Shown in pieces: positions 23,001 through 32,787 of a stretch of DNA of 64,000 nucleotides; position 1 is the first letter of the stretch, and each line of letters begins with the position of its first letter. The DNA is from Hemerocallis citrina (taxonomy: Eukaryota > Streptophyta > Magnoliopsida > Asparagales > Asphodelaceae): NCBI GenBank assembly GCA_017893485.1, contig CM030366.1, positions 204,841,826-204,905,825 on the forward strand, read 5' to 3'. Under the pieces are notes generated by a model. The model was given only the letters and a program-made list of their open reading frames with translations, had not been told where the DNA came from and did no database searches. The translations under genes and the position numbers were made by a program.

Positions 23001-23349
23001 GTAGGTTTAGGGTTAGGGTTAATTAGGTTAGGTTTAAATAGTATAGGGTTAATGGGTATTGGGTTATTGGATAGCGGGTTTGAGTAGGATCCAAAAGGAG
23101 ATTGAGTCAAATTTCATTATAATAAGGAAAAAGAATTAGATGAGGTAAAACAGTCAACTCTCCATGAAGAACAACAAATCAGAGCTGATAAGAACGATGT
23201 AATTGAAATAAATATTGGCATAAAATTGAGCCGAAACAAAAGAAATGATTTTTATTAGAGCTGGGACAAAGTACAGATCTTGGATTGATAAAAGAGTACA
23301 GAAAAATGAAATACAGCAAAAAGTACAAATACAGGAAACAGGGGTTACA
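20093..23349 (-). repeat. Solo LTR, 3.26 kb, with TSD ATGCG
   Basis: TG...CA ends (TGTCACGCCCCG... GGGGTTACA on the plus strand) with perfect ATGCG duplications (20088-20092, 23350-23354). No internal region is present. The first 80 bp are the inverse of the end of the 11744-16895 LTR, so the two are relatives in opposite directions. It holds a CAAGTAACAAGTATC-type array at about 20640-20790 and a C-rich region (22263-22907, minus strand), matching the order of parts in the other two LTR families here. Confidence 0.88.
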
Positions 23350-23565
23350 ATGCGACCTCGGGCACATACAGCAACTGTCTCTGCCTAACGACCAAAAAAA
23401 ATGAAGTGCATAATCTTAGTTAAGCTGCTAAAAATACTATTACTCACCGCATGAAAGTAAAAGTTGTTACGGTCTATCCAGAACACCCACATCGTTGCAG
23501 ATATTGCAATGTATCATGCCTCTCTCATGTCTCGTTTAGTTCTAGCAAATCGATGCCCGACCTAG

Positions 23566-24065
23566 TGTCATGCCCCATGTCCATAATTAAAATACGGGAT
23601 CTGAGCTCAGACCGTTAGTAACTTTTCCATCAAATATAATATAGAGCAACTAAAATCAAGCACATTTTTATCATCAACATTCGGTACAACGGAAGCAAAT
23701 ACATAATAAATTTCAGTTTACAAAATTGTCCAAAATAAATATTACTTTTAATACGATCAAGCTTCTCAAAATAACCACCTCTCGGTCTCTCGATCACTTA
23801 CAATTCTGCAAATTCATCACTTTTATATATGTAAAAAATATGAATTATGGAAGGGTAGGCAAACCACGCGCCCAGTGAGTTCGACCTTACTTCAGTAGTG
23901 GATCGGACAAGTATATACAAATACAACAATAATATTTTAAATTATACGATGCCAGTAAATCACAAATCTTTACTTTCTTAGGATATTGTATTCTAGAGGT
24001 GGCCTCCGCATATTCTAGAGGTAGCCCCCGCCAAACTTACGACATAGCATTAGCTTTATACGACA
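23566..24065 (-). repeat. Candidate LTR of the same superfamily
   Basis: TGTCATGCCCCATGTCC at 23566 matches the terminal pattern of the other minus-strand LTRs here. If it ends at CA 24064-24065, the repeat CCTAG flanks both sides (23561-23565 and 24066-24070), giving a 500-bp solo LTR. A 5-bp match could be chance, and similar AT-rich sequence continues further, so the right end is uncertain. Confidence 0.4.
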
Positions 24066-24070
24066 CCTAG

Positions 24071-24618
24071 TTACACCATCCAAAACAGTAACAATAATAA
24101 TAGATGATCTATACACATAATATCAAGTATTTATAGAAATTAATGTGTATGTCTAATTATAGAAATTAATGTGTATGTCTAATTCTCTCCCCCTCAGTCT
24201 CTCTTTTTATGTCTTTCATTTATCTCATTAATAAAAGTGGGCTAAGTAGGCTTCTTCATATGTATACAGATATGTAGCGAAGTGAAACTTCACAGCCAAG
24301 TAAAAATCTAAAATAAGCTAGATGTCGAATCCAAATCTGATCCAAATACATGCCTAAGGTGTCATCACCACAATCACCTTTGATCCTTCGAATGTGCTAG
24401 ATATAAGTTTCATTCTACCAAATAAGTAACTAAGTAAACAAACTATACCAGGATTTGTTTCCCTTTCATCTCCTTCAATATTTTCTCCTTTGTCAAAGAA
24501 TCTTTGCTCTCATCTAAGAGAAATTTCTTGTGCACAATCTTCTAATAGAAAGAAAGCCTTTTATCTGTTCATCAAACACGAAGATGAGGATCCTGCTCCT
24601 ACATAACCACCTTCTTCC
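24071..24618. other. AT-rich stretch without recognised content
   Basis: A 31-bp unit (TATAGAAATTAATGTGTATG...) is repeated twice at 24132-24183. Otherwise I see no coding or element signature. Confidence 0.4.
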
Positions 24619-24891
24619 TTGTCCTCAACAACCCGTCGCCGCCAGCCCTCCCTAAGCATCGCCGAGGAGATGAAAGCTTTCGCTCGGAAAATGCTTACTT
24701 CATGCTGGGGCTCACTAGAAGAGGTAGGATATGACGAACTACTCACCCGTTATTTAGATAAGACATTAAGTTCACAACGGCATAAAAGCATGAGTACTTG
24801 GCCATCTCGGCAACACCAACCTTCGAGGAGAGAAGAAGAGCATCATGAAGAAATTCAAGAAGAACACGAAGAAGAAGAAGAAGAAGAATAA
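24619..24891 (+). CDS. Small ORF with acidic tail, unrecognised
   Basis: A 90-residue frame reading MSSTTRRRQPSLSIAEEM and ending in a run of glutamates from a GAA microsatellite (24859-24890). After the stop the same strand still reads basic patches, including GRTRRQPIRKRRKPQHY near 24960-25010. That basic C-terminus before palindromic repeats could be the tail of a decayed plant-mobile-domain transposon, but I cannot support this beyond resemblance. It may not be a gene at all. Confidence 0.2.
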   Translation: MSSTTRRRQPSLSIAEEMKAFARKMLTSCWGSLEEVGYDELLTRYLDKTLSSQRHKSMSTWPSRQHQPSRREEEHHEEIQEEHEEEEEEE

Positions 24892-25329
24892 GAAGAAAAG
24901 GAAGATTAAGACCAAGAGGAGCAAGAAAAAGAGACCGACTCTTTACAATTAACCTAAGTTGGGCGTACTCGGCGACAACCGATCCGGAAGAGGCGAAAGC
25001 CACAACACTACACTCTGGGTTAGGTTGAGTGTTTTTTGTGATTTGTGTTGTATGTTGAACTTTGTTTGTATTATTATTAATGTTGATGTTAATGTTATTG
25101 TTAAAGTATATTGTTATTGTTGTGAGTTAAGTTTGGAAATTATGGCTCTTTTTGTTGTTAATTATATTGTCATTGTTGTTAGTTTTTATGTGGATTTGAG
25201 ACATGTATATGACGTTTGAATGAGTTGAATGTTTGAAATCTGGCAATGGGATTGTGAAGTTTGAAAAATCATGAATGTAGTTTGAAAATGTAGTAGCTAT
25301 TGTTGCTGTTGATGATTGTATTTGTGAAT

Positions 25330-25688
25330 TCCCTTACTTGAACTAAAGCTGTTGTTAGAGACAACGACTTAGTATAACTTAGGCCGTTGTTGGAGACAGC
25401 GACTACAGTTAAAATGGAAACATTTGTAAAATTTTGCTTGCTCTCTGACTTGCAGCATAGTCATTTGTGAATTCCCTTGCTTGAACTAAAGCCGTTGTTA
25501 GAGGCAGCGATTTAGTATAACTCATGCCGTTGTTAGAGACAACGACTACAGTTAAAATGGAAGCATTTGTAAAATTTGTATTGCTCTCTGACTTGCAGCA
25601 TAGTCATTTGTTCCCATGCTTGAACTAAGCCGTTGTTAGAGACAACGACTTAGTATAAGTTAGGCCATTGTTGGAGACAACGACTACA
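25330..25688 (+). repeat. Tandem repeat built from a palindromic word (GTTGTTAGAGACAAC)
   Basis: About two and a half copies of a ~145-bp unit, each with two hairpin words GCCGTTGTTRGAGACAACGAC-like (5' half GTTGT, 3' half ACAAC). The words alternate with TTAGTATAACT and CTACAGTTAAAATGGAA spacers. A diverged pair of words recurs at 26536-26590. The last copy is cut by a Helitron at 25689. Confidence 0.8.
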
Positions 25689-25891
25689 TCTCTACTACTA
25701 TAATGGGAGAAGGCCTTAGTCCTTAACCCAACCCGTGCAACGCACGTGTTGGTAATTTTTTTTTTTGCCCTTTTCATTCCCCCCCACCAAAAAAAAATTC
25801 CCCCACGTGCAAATCACTTAATTTTTTTTTCTCTTTTCACCCCCCCTCAATAAAAAAATTTCCCACGTGCAAGGAACGTGTATAATACTAG
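25689..25891 (+). mobile_element. Miniature Helitron
   Basis: Starts TCTCTACTACTATAATGGG, has the plant Helitron subterminal motif CCCGTGCAACGCACG near the 5' end, and ends CACGTGCAAGGAACGTG (hairpin), then TATAATACTAG. It is flanked by A on the left and T on the right, the normal Helitron target. It is 203 bp, non-coding, and must rely on a RepHel enzyme elsewhere. It landed inside the tandem palindromic repeat. Confidence 0.8.
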
Positions 25892-26960
25892 TTTAAAATA
25901 ATGATAGGAAAAGCAAGTTACCTTGCACTGTGACTTCTAATTTTATTAATTTCTTTGGTAATTTTGGCAAAATTTGAATTTTTGGCTTAACATAGTTGAT
26001 TGTTTTTATAGTAACCCTACCCTCCATTGTAATGTTATTTTAAATTATTAATTTTTTAATTTTTTAATTTTCTTGTTAGAATGAGATGATGGGAGGAACA
26101 CATCTATTGGGATCAACCAGAACGTCAGAAGCAGTTTTATTAAGAATTGAATGGTATTTACATATATATGGAAAACTTTAAATATTTTTTGAACATTACA
26201 TTATATTTATATATAACATAAAAATTTGAAATATTTTGGAACATATTATTTTGGGGACATTCAAAATATGAGAGAGAGAGTACATCCCTATTAAGTTTAA
26301 CTGAACCCCTTTGCACTAACCCTAAACCTAACCCTCTGACCATACCCTTGACCTTAACCAGTAAGATATCCCTATCTAAAATCACTTGCATATGTTTTCT
26401 TTAATGTTTAACCCTAACCCTAATATGTATTTTATTCACGCTCTTCAAATTTTGGTTATTTAGAAAAAAAGATTGGAAAAAAAAAAAAACAAACAAACAA
26501 ATGAATAGTGCTTCATTTTTTTTTATTTTAAACTTAGGCCGGTGTTTGATACGACAACTTAGGTGACCCTAGGCCGTTGCTGACAACAACGACTTCAGTT
26601 TATGTCCAGAAACCAATAGTGCTATCTGACTTTGACTTGCATGTTATGAATCCCCCCCCCCCCCTTTATTTTATCCAAAAAAAAGTCTTAAAATTATTTT
26701 TTAACTGTGTTTCGGTTTTTTGATACTAAAGTGTAGTCATAGAGTGAACCAAGTTATTTATAATTTAAATTGTAAATGTGATGACATCTCTAATGTATGA
26801 GATGAACACATCTATTAAGATCATATTGAACGTAAGGAACATTTTTTTTGAAACTAAAATGGTTTTTAAAAATAAATTTGAGCTAAAATTACTACGATAT
26901 TTCAAACGTACAAAAATTATGATTAAATAAGTTCTAATGTATTATCCAATCGATACAAAA
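25892..26960. other. AT-rich stretch without a gene
   Basis: It includes a C-run (about 26654-26664), a degenerate CCCTAA-like patch at 26315-26345, and a diverged pair of the palindromic words at 26536-26590. Two loosely similar AGGAACACATCTATT and GAACACATCTATTAAG patches (26095 and 26800) may mark an old small transposon. Nothing firm. Confidence 0.4.
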
Positions 26961-26964
26961 ATTA

Positions 26965-27940
26965 CTACGATACGATCCTGGTCCGTCACGATGTCGGATG
27001 AAGCACGATTCATTACTCCTAGCCATTTTTCAAAGAATCACGCAAAAGAAGAGACCTTCTCATTTGGAATGAACCCACCTCCTAAGAACGTTGATTGCCA
27101 ATGATGATTGATTCTGACAAATGGAACAAATAACATTCCATATCGGTTTGTGTTGTATGTGGCATCAAGGCAAAGTGCATCTCCAAATTCTTCATATTCA
27201 TCATAGAAGTATCATCCACCCAAATACAATGAGACAACCGGCCTTCGGGATATACTCGAAAATCATAAAAAATGAAGGATCAGTCATTTTTTTTCGATCC
27301 AAAAAAATCAATGAGAAATTTTCCATTGTGTCATTTTCATCGCTACGCGAGAGTCTCTAAGTAGATTTCTAGCATCTTTTTCGGTGAATCCTATTTTATC
27401 GTGACCACCACTTGCACTTTCAAAGAAGAGTATTTTTTTGCAAGTAGGGATATTAGCTTGGGTCATTTGATCCATTATTCTTCTATCGGTATTCGACACC
27501 GAACGGTTTCGGGACAAAAGATGTCTTCTACCGGGAGAAGTAAATACGTGATTGTTCGGTTCATGAAATGAGTAAAACACCCATTTATTACTTTCTTCGT
27601 TCAGTTTTACACGAACGATAGCTTTCCAACCGGTTCTAGAAGTAGTCCCCCGTCTACCTTCACTAGGTTGACTCGGTAAAGTCCTTTCTTTATTACACAA
27701 AAAGGATTTATCCACAACCTGACTTCCCTTGTATTTATTCCCACCCTTACACATTGTGAAACTCCCACATTTAGCATATGACGAATAAAAGTTTTCAGCT
27801 TCATCTAAGGTATGAAACGTCATACCTACCTTTGGTTTGAGATGCTCTTCAATTTGCAGCATGCATTCACCACTTTGTTGTGCACACATAAAATTGTTTC
27901 CGACAGCAGAATATCCTTCACCACTGTCCATATCTAACAT
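26965..27940 (-). pseudogene. FAR1/FHY3-family (MULE-derived) pseudogene fragment
   Basis: The minus-strand frame 27940-27308 (210 codons) reads a FAR1 DNA-binding domain: GMTFHTLDEAENFYSSYA, a basic middle, SFLCNKER, then GWKAIVRVKLNEESNKWVFYSFHEPNNHVF. Members of this family are transcription factors derived from Mutator-like transposases, or are such transposases. In two expected zinc-ligand positions the usual Cys of GCKA is Trp and the usual HNH is PNNH, so the domain is probably inactive. Downstream (27300-26965), in shifted frames, pieces such as LDATYNTNRYGMLFVPFVRINHH and SSDIVTDQD match the start of the MULE transposase core. It then ends, so most of the protein is missing. No introns are visible. 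Confidence 0.8.
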
Positions 27941-28009
27941 AAAGAATAATATAAAATTATCAATACACTGATCTTATAGAGACAATCACACTATTTGCAT
28001 ATATATAGT

Positions 28010-28592
28010 TGTTGCCGCTGAATTCGGGTGTGGGGGCAGCAGATGAGATTTGTAGGTTCTTGAGGAACTCACAAAGATCTACCTTTCTTCTTCCTTGGAA
28101 ACTGGCTGGCTCCTTTGTGCTCCCTTACGACCTGTACAAACGTTCGAGACACCGGGATGGATCCCAGCGATGAACCCTCCGACGATCAAGTCAAGACACA
28201 GAAAAAAGAGCAGGTAAAAATCTCAAGTGTGCAAAGTGTGATCACCTTCTACAGTGGGAGATCAGGAGAATTTTATAGTCGCCCATGGGGATCTCTTTCA
28301 GGATCAGAGAAGATCCCTACTTCCCGGTGCGGTAGGATACAGGTGGTTATAACCACCTCCTCCAGATCAGAGGGGAGCCAGGATTTGTTCTGATTCTGTT
28401 GGACTGACCCCTAACGGGTTGAGATCTGCTCTCAACTGGTCAAATCCGTTAACATGCTAACGGGTCCAGGAGGAAGGACCCGATTCCCAATTCGGACCCA
28501 TCTTTAGGCGAGATTACCATCTTGCCCCTGGGACTTTGAGATTCGCGCCCATTTTGGATGGTTCCGATTTAAGCCCATTTTTAGCCATATCA
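28010..28592 (-). repeat. 3' LTR of Tat element A
   Basis: 583 bp, TGTTGCCGCTG...CCATATCA on the plus strand. It aligns with 40296-40878 with the same length and scattered substitutions, for example GGGGGCAGC against GGGGACAGC. Confidence 0.93.
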
Positions 28593-28612
28593 TGAGCCCC
28601 CACTCCCAAAGA
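28593..28612 (-). other. Polypurine tract of Tat element A
   Basis: Minus strand TTTGGGAGTGGGGGCTCA immediately before the TGATATGGC start of the 3' LTR. The two copies in element B (61420-61438 and 62290-62308) read GGGAGTGGGGGGCTCG and AGGAGTGGGGGGCTCA. Confidence 0.8.
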
Positions 28613-28869
28613 CTGTGTATTACAGCATTGTGGGAGTAGTTCTGTTGTTTCAATGGCGTATAGGGCTTTATCGGAGTTTTCAACGGGTGCTCTAATCTCG
28701 TCTGAGGGGTGATGGATTTTTCCTAAGCTGGCAGCATGCTCAAAGTGGCCTCTAGGTTGCTCCGGATCCCTGGTGATTTGTTTCCCAATTTATATCATTC
28801 GTTCGAAACATTTACTTGATTTTGCAAAGTAACGATTCACTTTCCGGGAGCCTTAATTAATCGCTCTGG

Positions 28870-29015
28870 ACAATAATTATTTAACCCGGGACTCAAAAAT
28901 GCTCCCCTGAATTTATAATTATTTTTCAAAAATTTTAATTAATTCTCCAAAATTTTTAATCATTTTTTGTAATTTTTAAATAAATAATCCGAATTAATAA
29001 AATAGAAAAAGGAAT
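28870..29015 (-). other. AT-rich tract between polypurine tract and tandem repeats
   Basis: Dominated by AATTTTT and TTAATTA strings. The same kind of tract sits at the same place in element B (about 61000-61260), so it is part of the family's layout. Confidence 0.6.
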
Positions 29016-29203
29016 TAATCACTGTATTTATGACGTGGCCAAATCTGAGCCGTTGATCATACACCGGAGAGGATTTCTGGGCGATCGGACGGCCAGGAGA
29101 AAGAAGGGGTTCTCGCGATCTGGGCGCACGGTTAGGCGAACGCATCGAACGGCTTGTCGAACGCGGCGACCGTTATGAGGAGTTTGGCGAACGGTGAATA
29201 TGC

Positions 29204-30060
29204 ATTGACTGGTCAACAATATTTTTGGTGTTTTCAGCTCAGAAACGCGTCTGCTCGGATTTGACGGTGAACACGACGAGCGCCCTGTCGAACGTGGCGA
29301 GCGAAGCAGCGAGCTCAAAGAGCGTTGACTGGTCAATGCATTTTTTGGTGTTTTCAACTCGGAAATGCGTCTGCTCGGATTTGACGGCAAACATGGCGAG
29401 CGCCTTGTCGAACGTGGCGAGCGAAGCAGCGAGCTCAAAGAGCATTGACTGGTCAACGCATTTTTTGGTGGTTTCAGCTTGGAAATGCGTCTGCTCGAAT
29501 TTGACGGCAAACATGGCGAACGTCCTGTCGAGCTTGGCGAGCGAAACGGCGAGCTCAAAGAGCGTTGACTAGTCAATGCATTTCTTGGTGTTTTCAGCTT
29601 GGAAACACGTCTGCACGGATTTGACGGCGAGCCTGGCGAACGTCCTGTTGAGCTTGGCGAGCAAAACGGTGAGCTCAAAGAGCGTTGACTAGTCAACGCA
29701 TTTCTTGGTATTTTCAGCTCGGAAACACATCTGCTCGGATTTGACGGCGAGCCTGGCGAACGTCCTGTCGAGCTTGGCAAGCAAAACGGCGAGCTCAAAG
29801 AGCATTGACTGGTCAACGCATTTCTTGGTATTTTCAGCTCGGAAACACATCTGCTCGGATTTGACGGCGAGCCTGGCGAACGTCCTGTCGAGCTTGGCAA
29901 GTGAAACGGCGAGCTCAAAGAGCGTTGACTGGTCAACGCATTTCTTGGTGTTTTTAGCTCGGAAACACGTCTGCTCGGATTTGACGGCGAGCCTGGCGAA
30001 CGTCCTGTTCAGTTTGGCGAGAGAAACGGCGTGCTTTCTGTCGTTTCGTATACTTGACCA
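29204..30060 (+). repeat. 120-bp tandem array with paired W-boxes
   Basis: Seven units of exactly 120 bp. Each begins with the palindrome TTGACTGGTCAA or TTGACTAGTCAA (at 29205, 29325, 29445, 29565, 29685, 29805, 29925). A GCATTTCTTGGTGTTTTCAGC block and a GGCGAAC/GAGCTC-rich part follow. The palindrome contains two W-box cores (TTGAC) facing each other. It lies between the 3' end of the element and the start of the opposite-strand gene at 30278/30580. The long frames across it are side effects of a unit length divisible by three. Confidence 0.9.
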
Positions 30061-30079
30061 CTTAGACTTCCGCGCTTGT

Positions 30080-30110
30080 TGGGCCGATCAAGTTGTGCGG
30101 CCCAAGCCCA
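30080..30110 (+). promoter_or_regulatory. Site II (TCP-type) motifs upstream of the antisense gene
   Basis: TGGGCC (30080-30085), GGCCCA (30099-30104) and AGCCCA (30105-30110) are three TGGGCY motifs within 31 bp. They are followed by a C/T-rich stretch (30130-30200) typical of TATA-less plant promoters. They lie about 170 bp before the first ATG of the plus-strand frames. Function is inferred from motif and position. Confidence 0.45.
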
Positions 30111-30277
30111 TCAAGTTTTCCTAGAAGTCTCCACCCCCTTTCACTCTTACTTCACTTTCTCATTTTTCTTCACCGGAGTTTTTCTCTCTTCACAGAGCTT
30201 CCGACGTCCTTCCCGATCTCCGACGAGCATTCCGACCGTGGTTGTCACATCTAGGTAACTTATTTTAATTTAAAGGG

Positions 30278-30562
30278 ATGTCTAGGGTATCGTTCGGTGA
30301 AGAGGCCTCCTCCTCGAGTGAGTTCAAAGTACCTCCCCAGTCGACTCCTCCTTCGGTCGACAAAGGGAAGGCCACGATCGTTTTGTTCTCTCCGGAAGTA
30401 GGAGAAGGTGTTGGCGACGAAGGCGGAGGTGGCGAAGCGGCTCTTTCTTCGATAGTGGTGGAGACGATTGTAGAGAGGGATCGGCGGATGGGGGCGTTCG
30501 GCCAACATTCGATCTCCGTATCCACTCTTGGGGGACCAGGCAGTATAGTTCAGAGGATTTGA
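30278..30562 (+). CDS. Possible upstream exon or frameshifted N-terminus of the antisense gene
   Basis: A 94-residue frame, MSRVSFGEEASSSSEFKVPPQ..., Ser-, Gly- and Glu-rich, ending 18 bp before the ATG at 30580. Proteins of the putative gypsy-type transposon class often have such a Ser-rich N-terminus before the conserved domain, so this was probably joined to the next frame. A stop in each frame between them (30560-30567) means a small indel, an unseen splice or a separate short ORF. Confidence 0.4.
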   Translation: MSRVSFGEEASSSSEFKVPPQSTPPSVDKGKATIVLFSPEVGEGVGDEGGGGEAALSSIVVETIVERDRRMGAFGQHSISVSTLGGPGSIVQRI

Positions 30563-30579
30563 GGTGAACGGAGCATGGT

Positions 30580-32440
30580 ATGGCTCAGTTTTACGAGGAG
30601 AACAATCCGAGGGAGCGCACGGAGGCGAACGAAATCGTCAGCATCCTGAAGGAATCTGATCTGCGAATGGTTCGGATGTGCTTCATGATCCCTCCAGAGT
30701 TCGAACTCATCGTCCCGGGGCCAGGTGTCCGATCTTGCTCTTCTCTCCCCTCCGACACTTGCATTTTCCCTTACGACACTTTCTACACCGGGCTTCGTCT
30801 TCCACTGCACCCTTTCGTCAGGGGAGTGCTGCAGTGGTATGGGGTCTGCCCTATTCAACTGATGCCGAACATTTGGAGGCATGTCACGGGATTCGTCCTC
30901 CACTGCCAGGCGGTCGGGATCGAGCCGAACATGGACGTACTTCGCCGTTTGTATAAGATCCATCAGAAGACGAGGACGGAGTACCGTTTCTACCTCACTG
31001 CTCGGAAGGGCGTGAAGCTGGTCGACAACCCCGACTCCGTGAAGTGTTGGAGGGACAAGTACTTCCTCGTTCGGCGTAAAAAGCCGTGGGACATCCCCAC
31101 GGTATGGAGAGAGGACGTGCCGAAGAGGGCGAAGACGGACCCGTGTCTAAGTCCGGAGGAGGACAAGATGGTTGGCATCCTCTTGGATCGATCGACCTTG
31201 CACTGGAAGGAGATTACTGAGGAGAGCCTCTTTAGGGGAGGCCTTAGCCCTATGGACCCTAGCACGAGTCTCCTTTTTTTTTCTCGATAGAATGTGACAA
31301 GATTCTAATCTCTCTTTTCTTCTATCTTTTTTGTTCGCAGGATTTGCCGCCATGGACTTCGACGATATCATGAATAGGCGATCGGCGCTGATCGGCAAGC
31401 ACATTGAGGAGAAGAAGAGGAAGCATGCCGTAGCTCACCCAACCACTTCGAAGGCGGCTCGAGTTGAGAGCGCCACCGCCCCCATTGTTGACTTGGAGGC
31501 CGCTTCTTCTTCCGTTGCTCCGCCGGCGAAGGAGCTCGACTGTTCGGCCACCCTTGCCTTCTCAGCCCCGCCTCGCACGGCGGCGGCCGAGGAGATTCTG
31601 ACCGACCAACTAAAGAAGCTTTTCGTGCCGGATTGGCAGGTCCTTAGGCACGATGGTTTTCTCGGCGACTCGACGAGTTGCATGGATGCCGTCCGTAGTG
31701 TCGCTATGCCCAAAGACAAGGCGGCGATGGAGCATGGGACCGTGGGCGACTCGGCGTTGGAGATCACCAAAGCGCAGATGACGGTAAGTCTTGACTTCTC
31801 GCTCGACCTCTGTCCCTTTTTTTTGTTCTACTTTTTAACCGCTGCTTTTTTTTGTTTGTAGGCAATCTTTCATTTTAGCCACTTGCTGACGCGAGTGGCA
31901 GAGCAGGAGAAAGAGCTGATGGCTCTTCAAGATCGGAAGAGGTTGGAGCGTTCGAAGGCCAAGAAGGAGCTGGAGGCGGCCGCCCTCAAGATCGAAACAC
32001 AAGCAACCGAGATGCGGCTGTTGGAGGAGGCATTGGCGAAGGCGAAGGACTCTGCCGTCGCGGAAAACGAGGAGATGGCTCGGCAGTGGGCAACCAAGTG
32101 TGAGAAGGCCGCGTTCGCGATGTTCACGACGGTGACGGAGGCCAAGGCAGTGGTGGAGAAGGAGGCGATCGGCTACCTCGAGCAGAACATGCGCAAGGCC
32201 TACGCCAAGGCGCTGAATGATGTCGGCGAGCATATCCTCGACTTCGACTGCTCGGGATACTTCTTGTTCCCCGACGAGGAGAAGACGGTCGCCGAAGGAG
32301 AAGTGGAGGTCGGCGGCGACGAAGACGTAGTGACTAAGACGCCATTAGCTATGGCACCGGCGACAGGGGGAGCTGAGGGAGGCGAAGGGGCCTTAGCGCT
32401 CGTGGCTCCATCCGCCGAGGTGGACACTCAACTCCCTTAG
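30580..32440 (+). CDS. Three-exon antisense gene of the Tat element (putative gypsy-type transposon domain, coiled coil)
   Basis: Exons 30580-31267, 31341-31783 and 31862-32440 join into 569 codons with no stop. Intron 1 (31268-31340) is GT...TTCGCAG; the donor is weak, but the frame is kept. Intron 2 (31784-31861) is GTAAGT...TTTGTAG, with a strong donor and a T-rich tract. Exon 1 reads YEENNPRERTEANEIVSIL, then PPEFELIVPGPG, GLRLPLHPFVRGVLQWYGV, QLMPNIWRHVTGFVLHC and a lysine-rich C-part. This is the pattern annotated in plants as 'putative gypsy type transposon' (Transposase_28). Exon 2 holds FAAMDFDDIMNRR. Exon 3 is a long Glu/Lys/Ala coiled coil followed by an acidic, Ala/Gly-rich tail. 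It runs opposite to gag-pol, which is heavily mutated. Extra antisense ORFs are known in Tat-lineage elements; their role is unknown. Confidence 0.78.
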
Positions 32441-32787
32441 AGTTTCTCTTGTGTTTTAGCAGTAGTTTTTTTAATCCAGGGTCTTTTTGTATCAACGCCT
32501 AATAGCAGACTGGCCACCGCTTTCTTTTGTACTTTTTGGACTTTAATGAAAAGAAGAACTTTTGAAATTTTGGCCCATGTTTATAGTGATTGGCTTTTGA
32601 AATTCTTCTAAGTGTTGAGAACGACCTGCTTTGAAATCTAGCTAAGTGTTAAGAACAACTCGCTTTGAAATCTAGCTAAGTATTAAGAACAACTTGCTTT
32701 AAAATCTAGCTAAGTGTTAAGAACAACTTGCTTTGAAATCTAGCTAAGTATTGCTCGAACTCAGCATTGTTGTGCTCTTGCTTTTTA

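Noticed and set aside
22995..23030. TTTAGGGTTAGGGTT near 23000 and CCCTAAACCTAACCCT near 26320 as telomere remnants
   Set aside because: Only one to three degenerate units each, and the first lies in the promoter-like part of an LTR.
28960..29936. 302-residue minus-strand frame and plus-strand frames over the 120-bp array
   Set aside because: The repeat length is a multiple of three, so open frames appear automatically on both strands.
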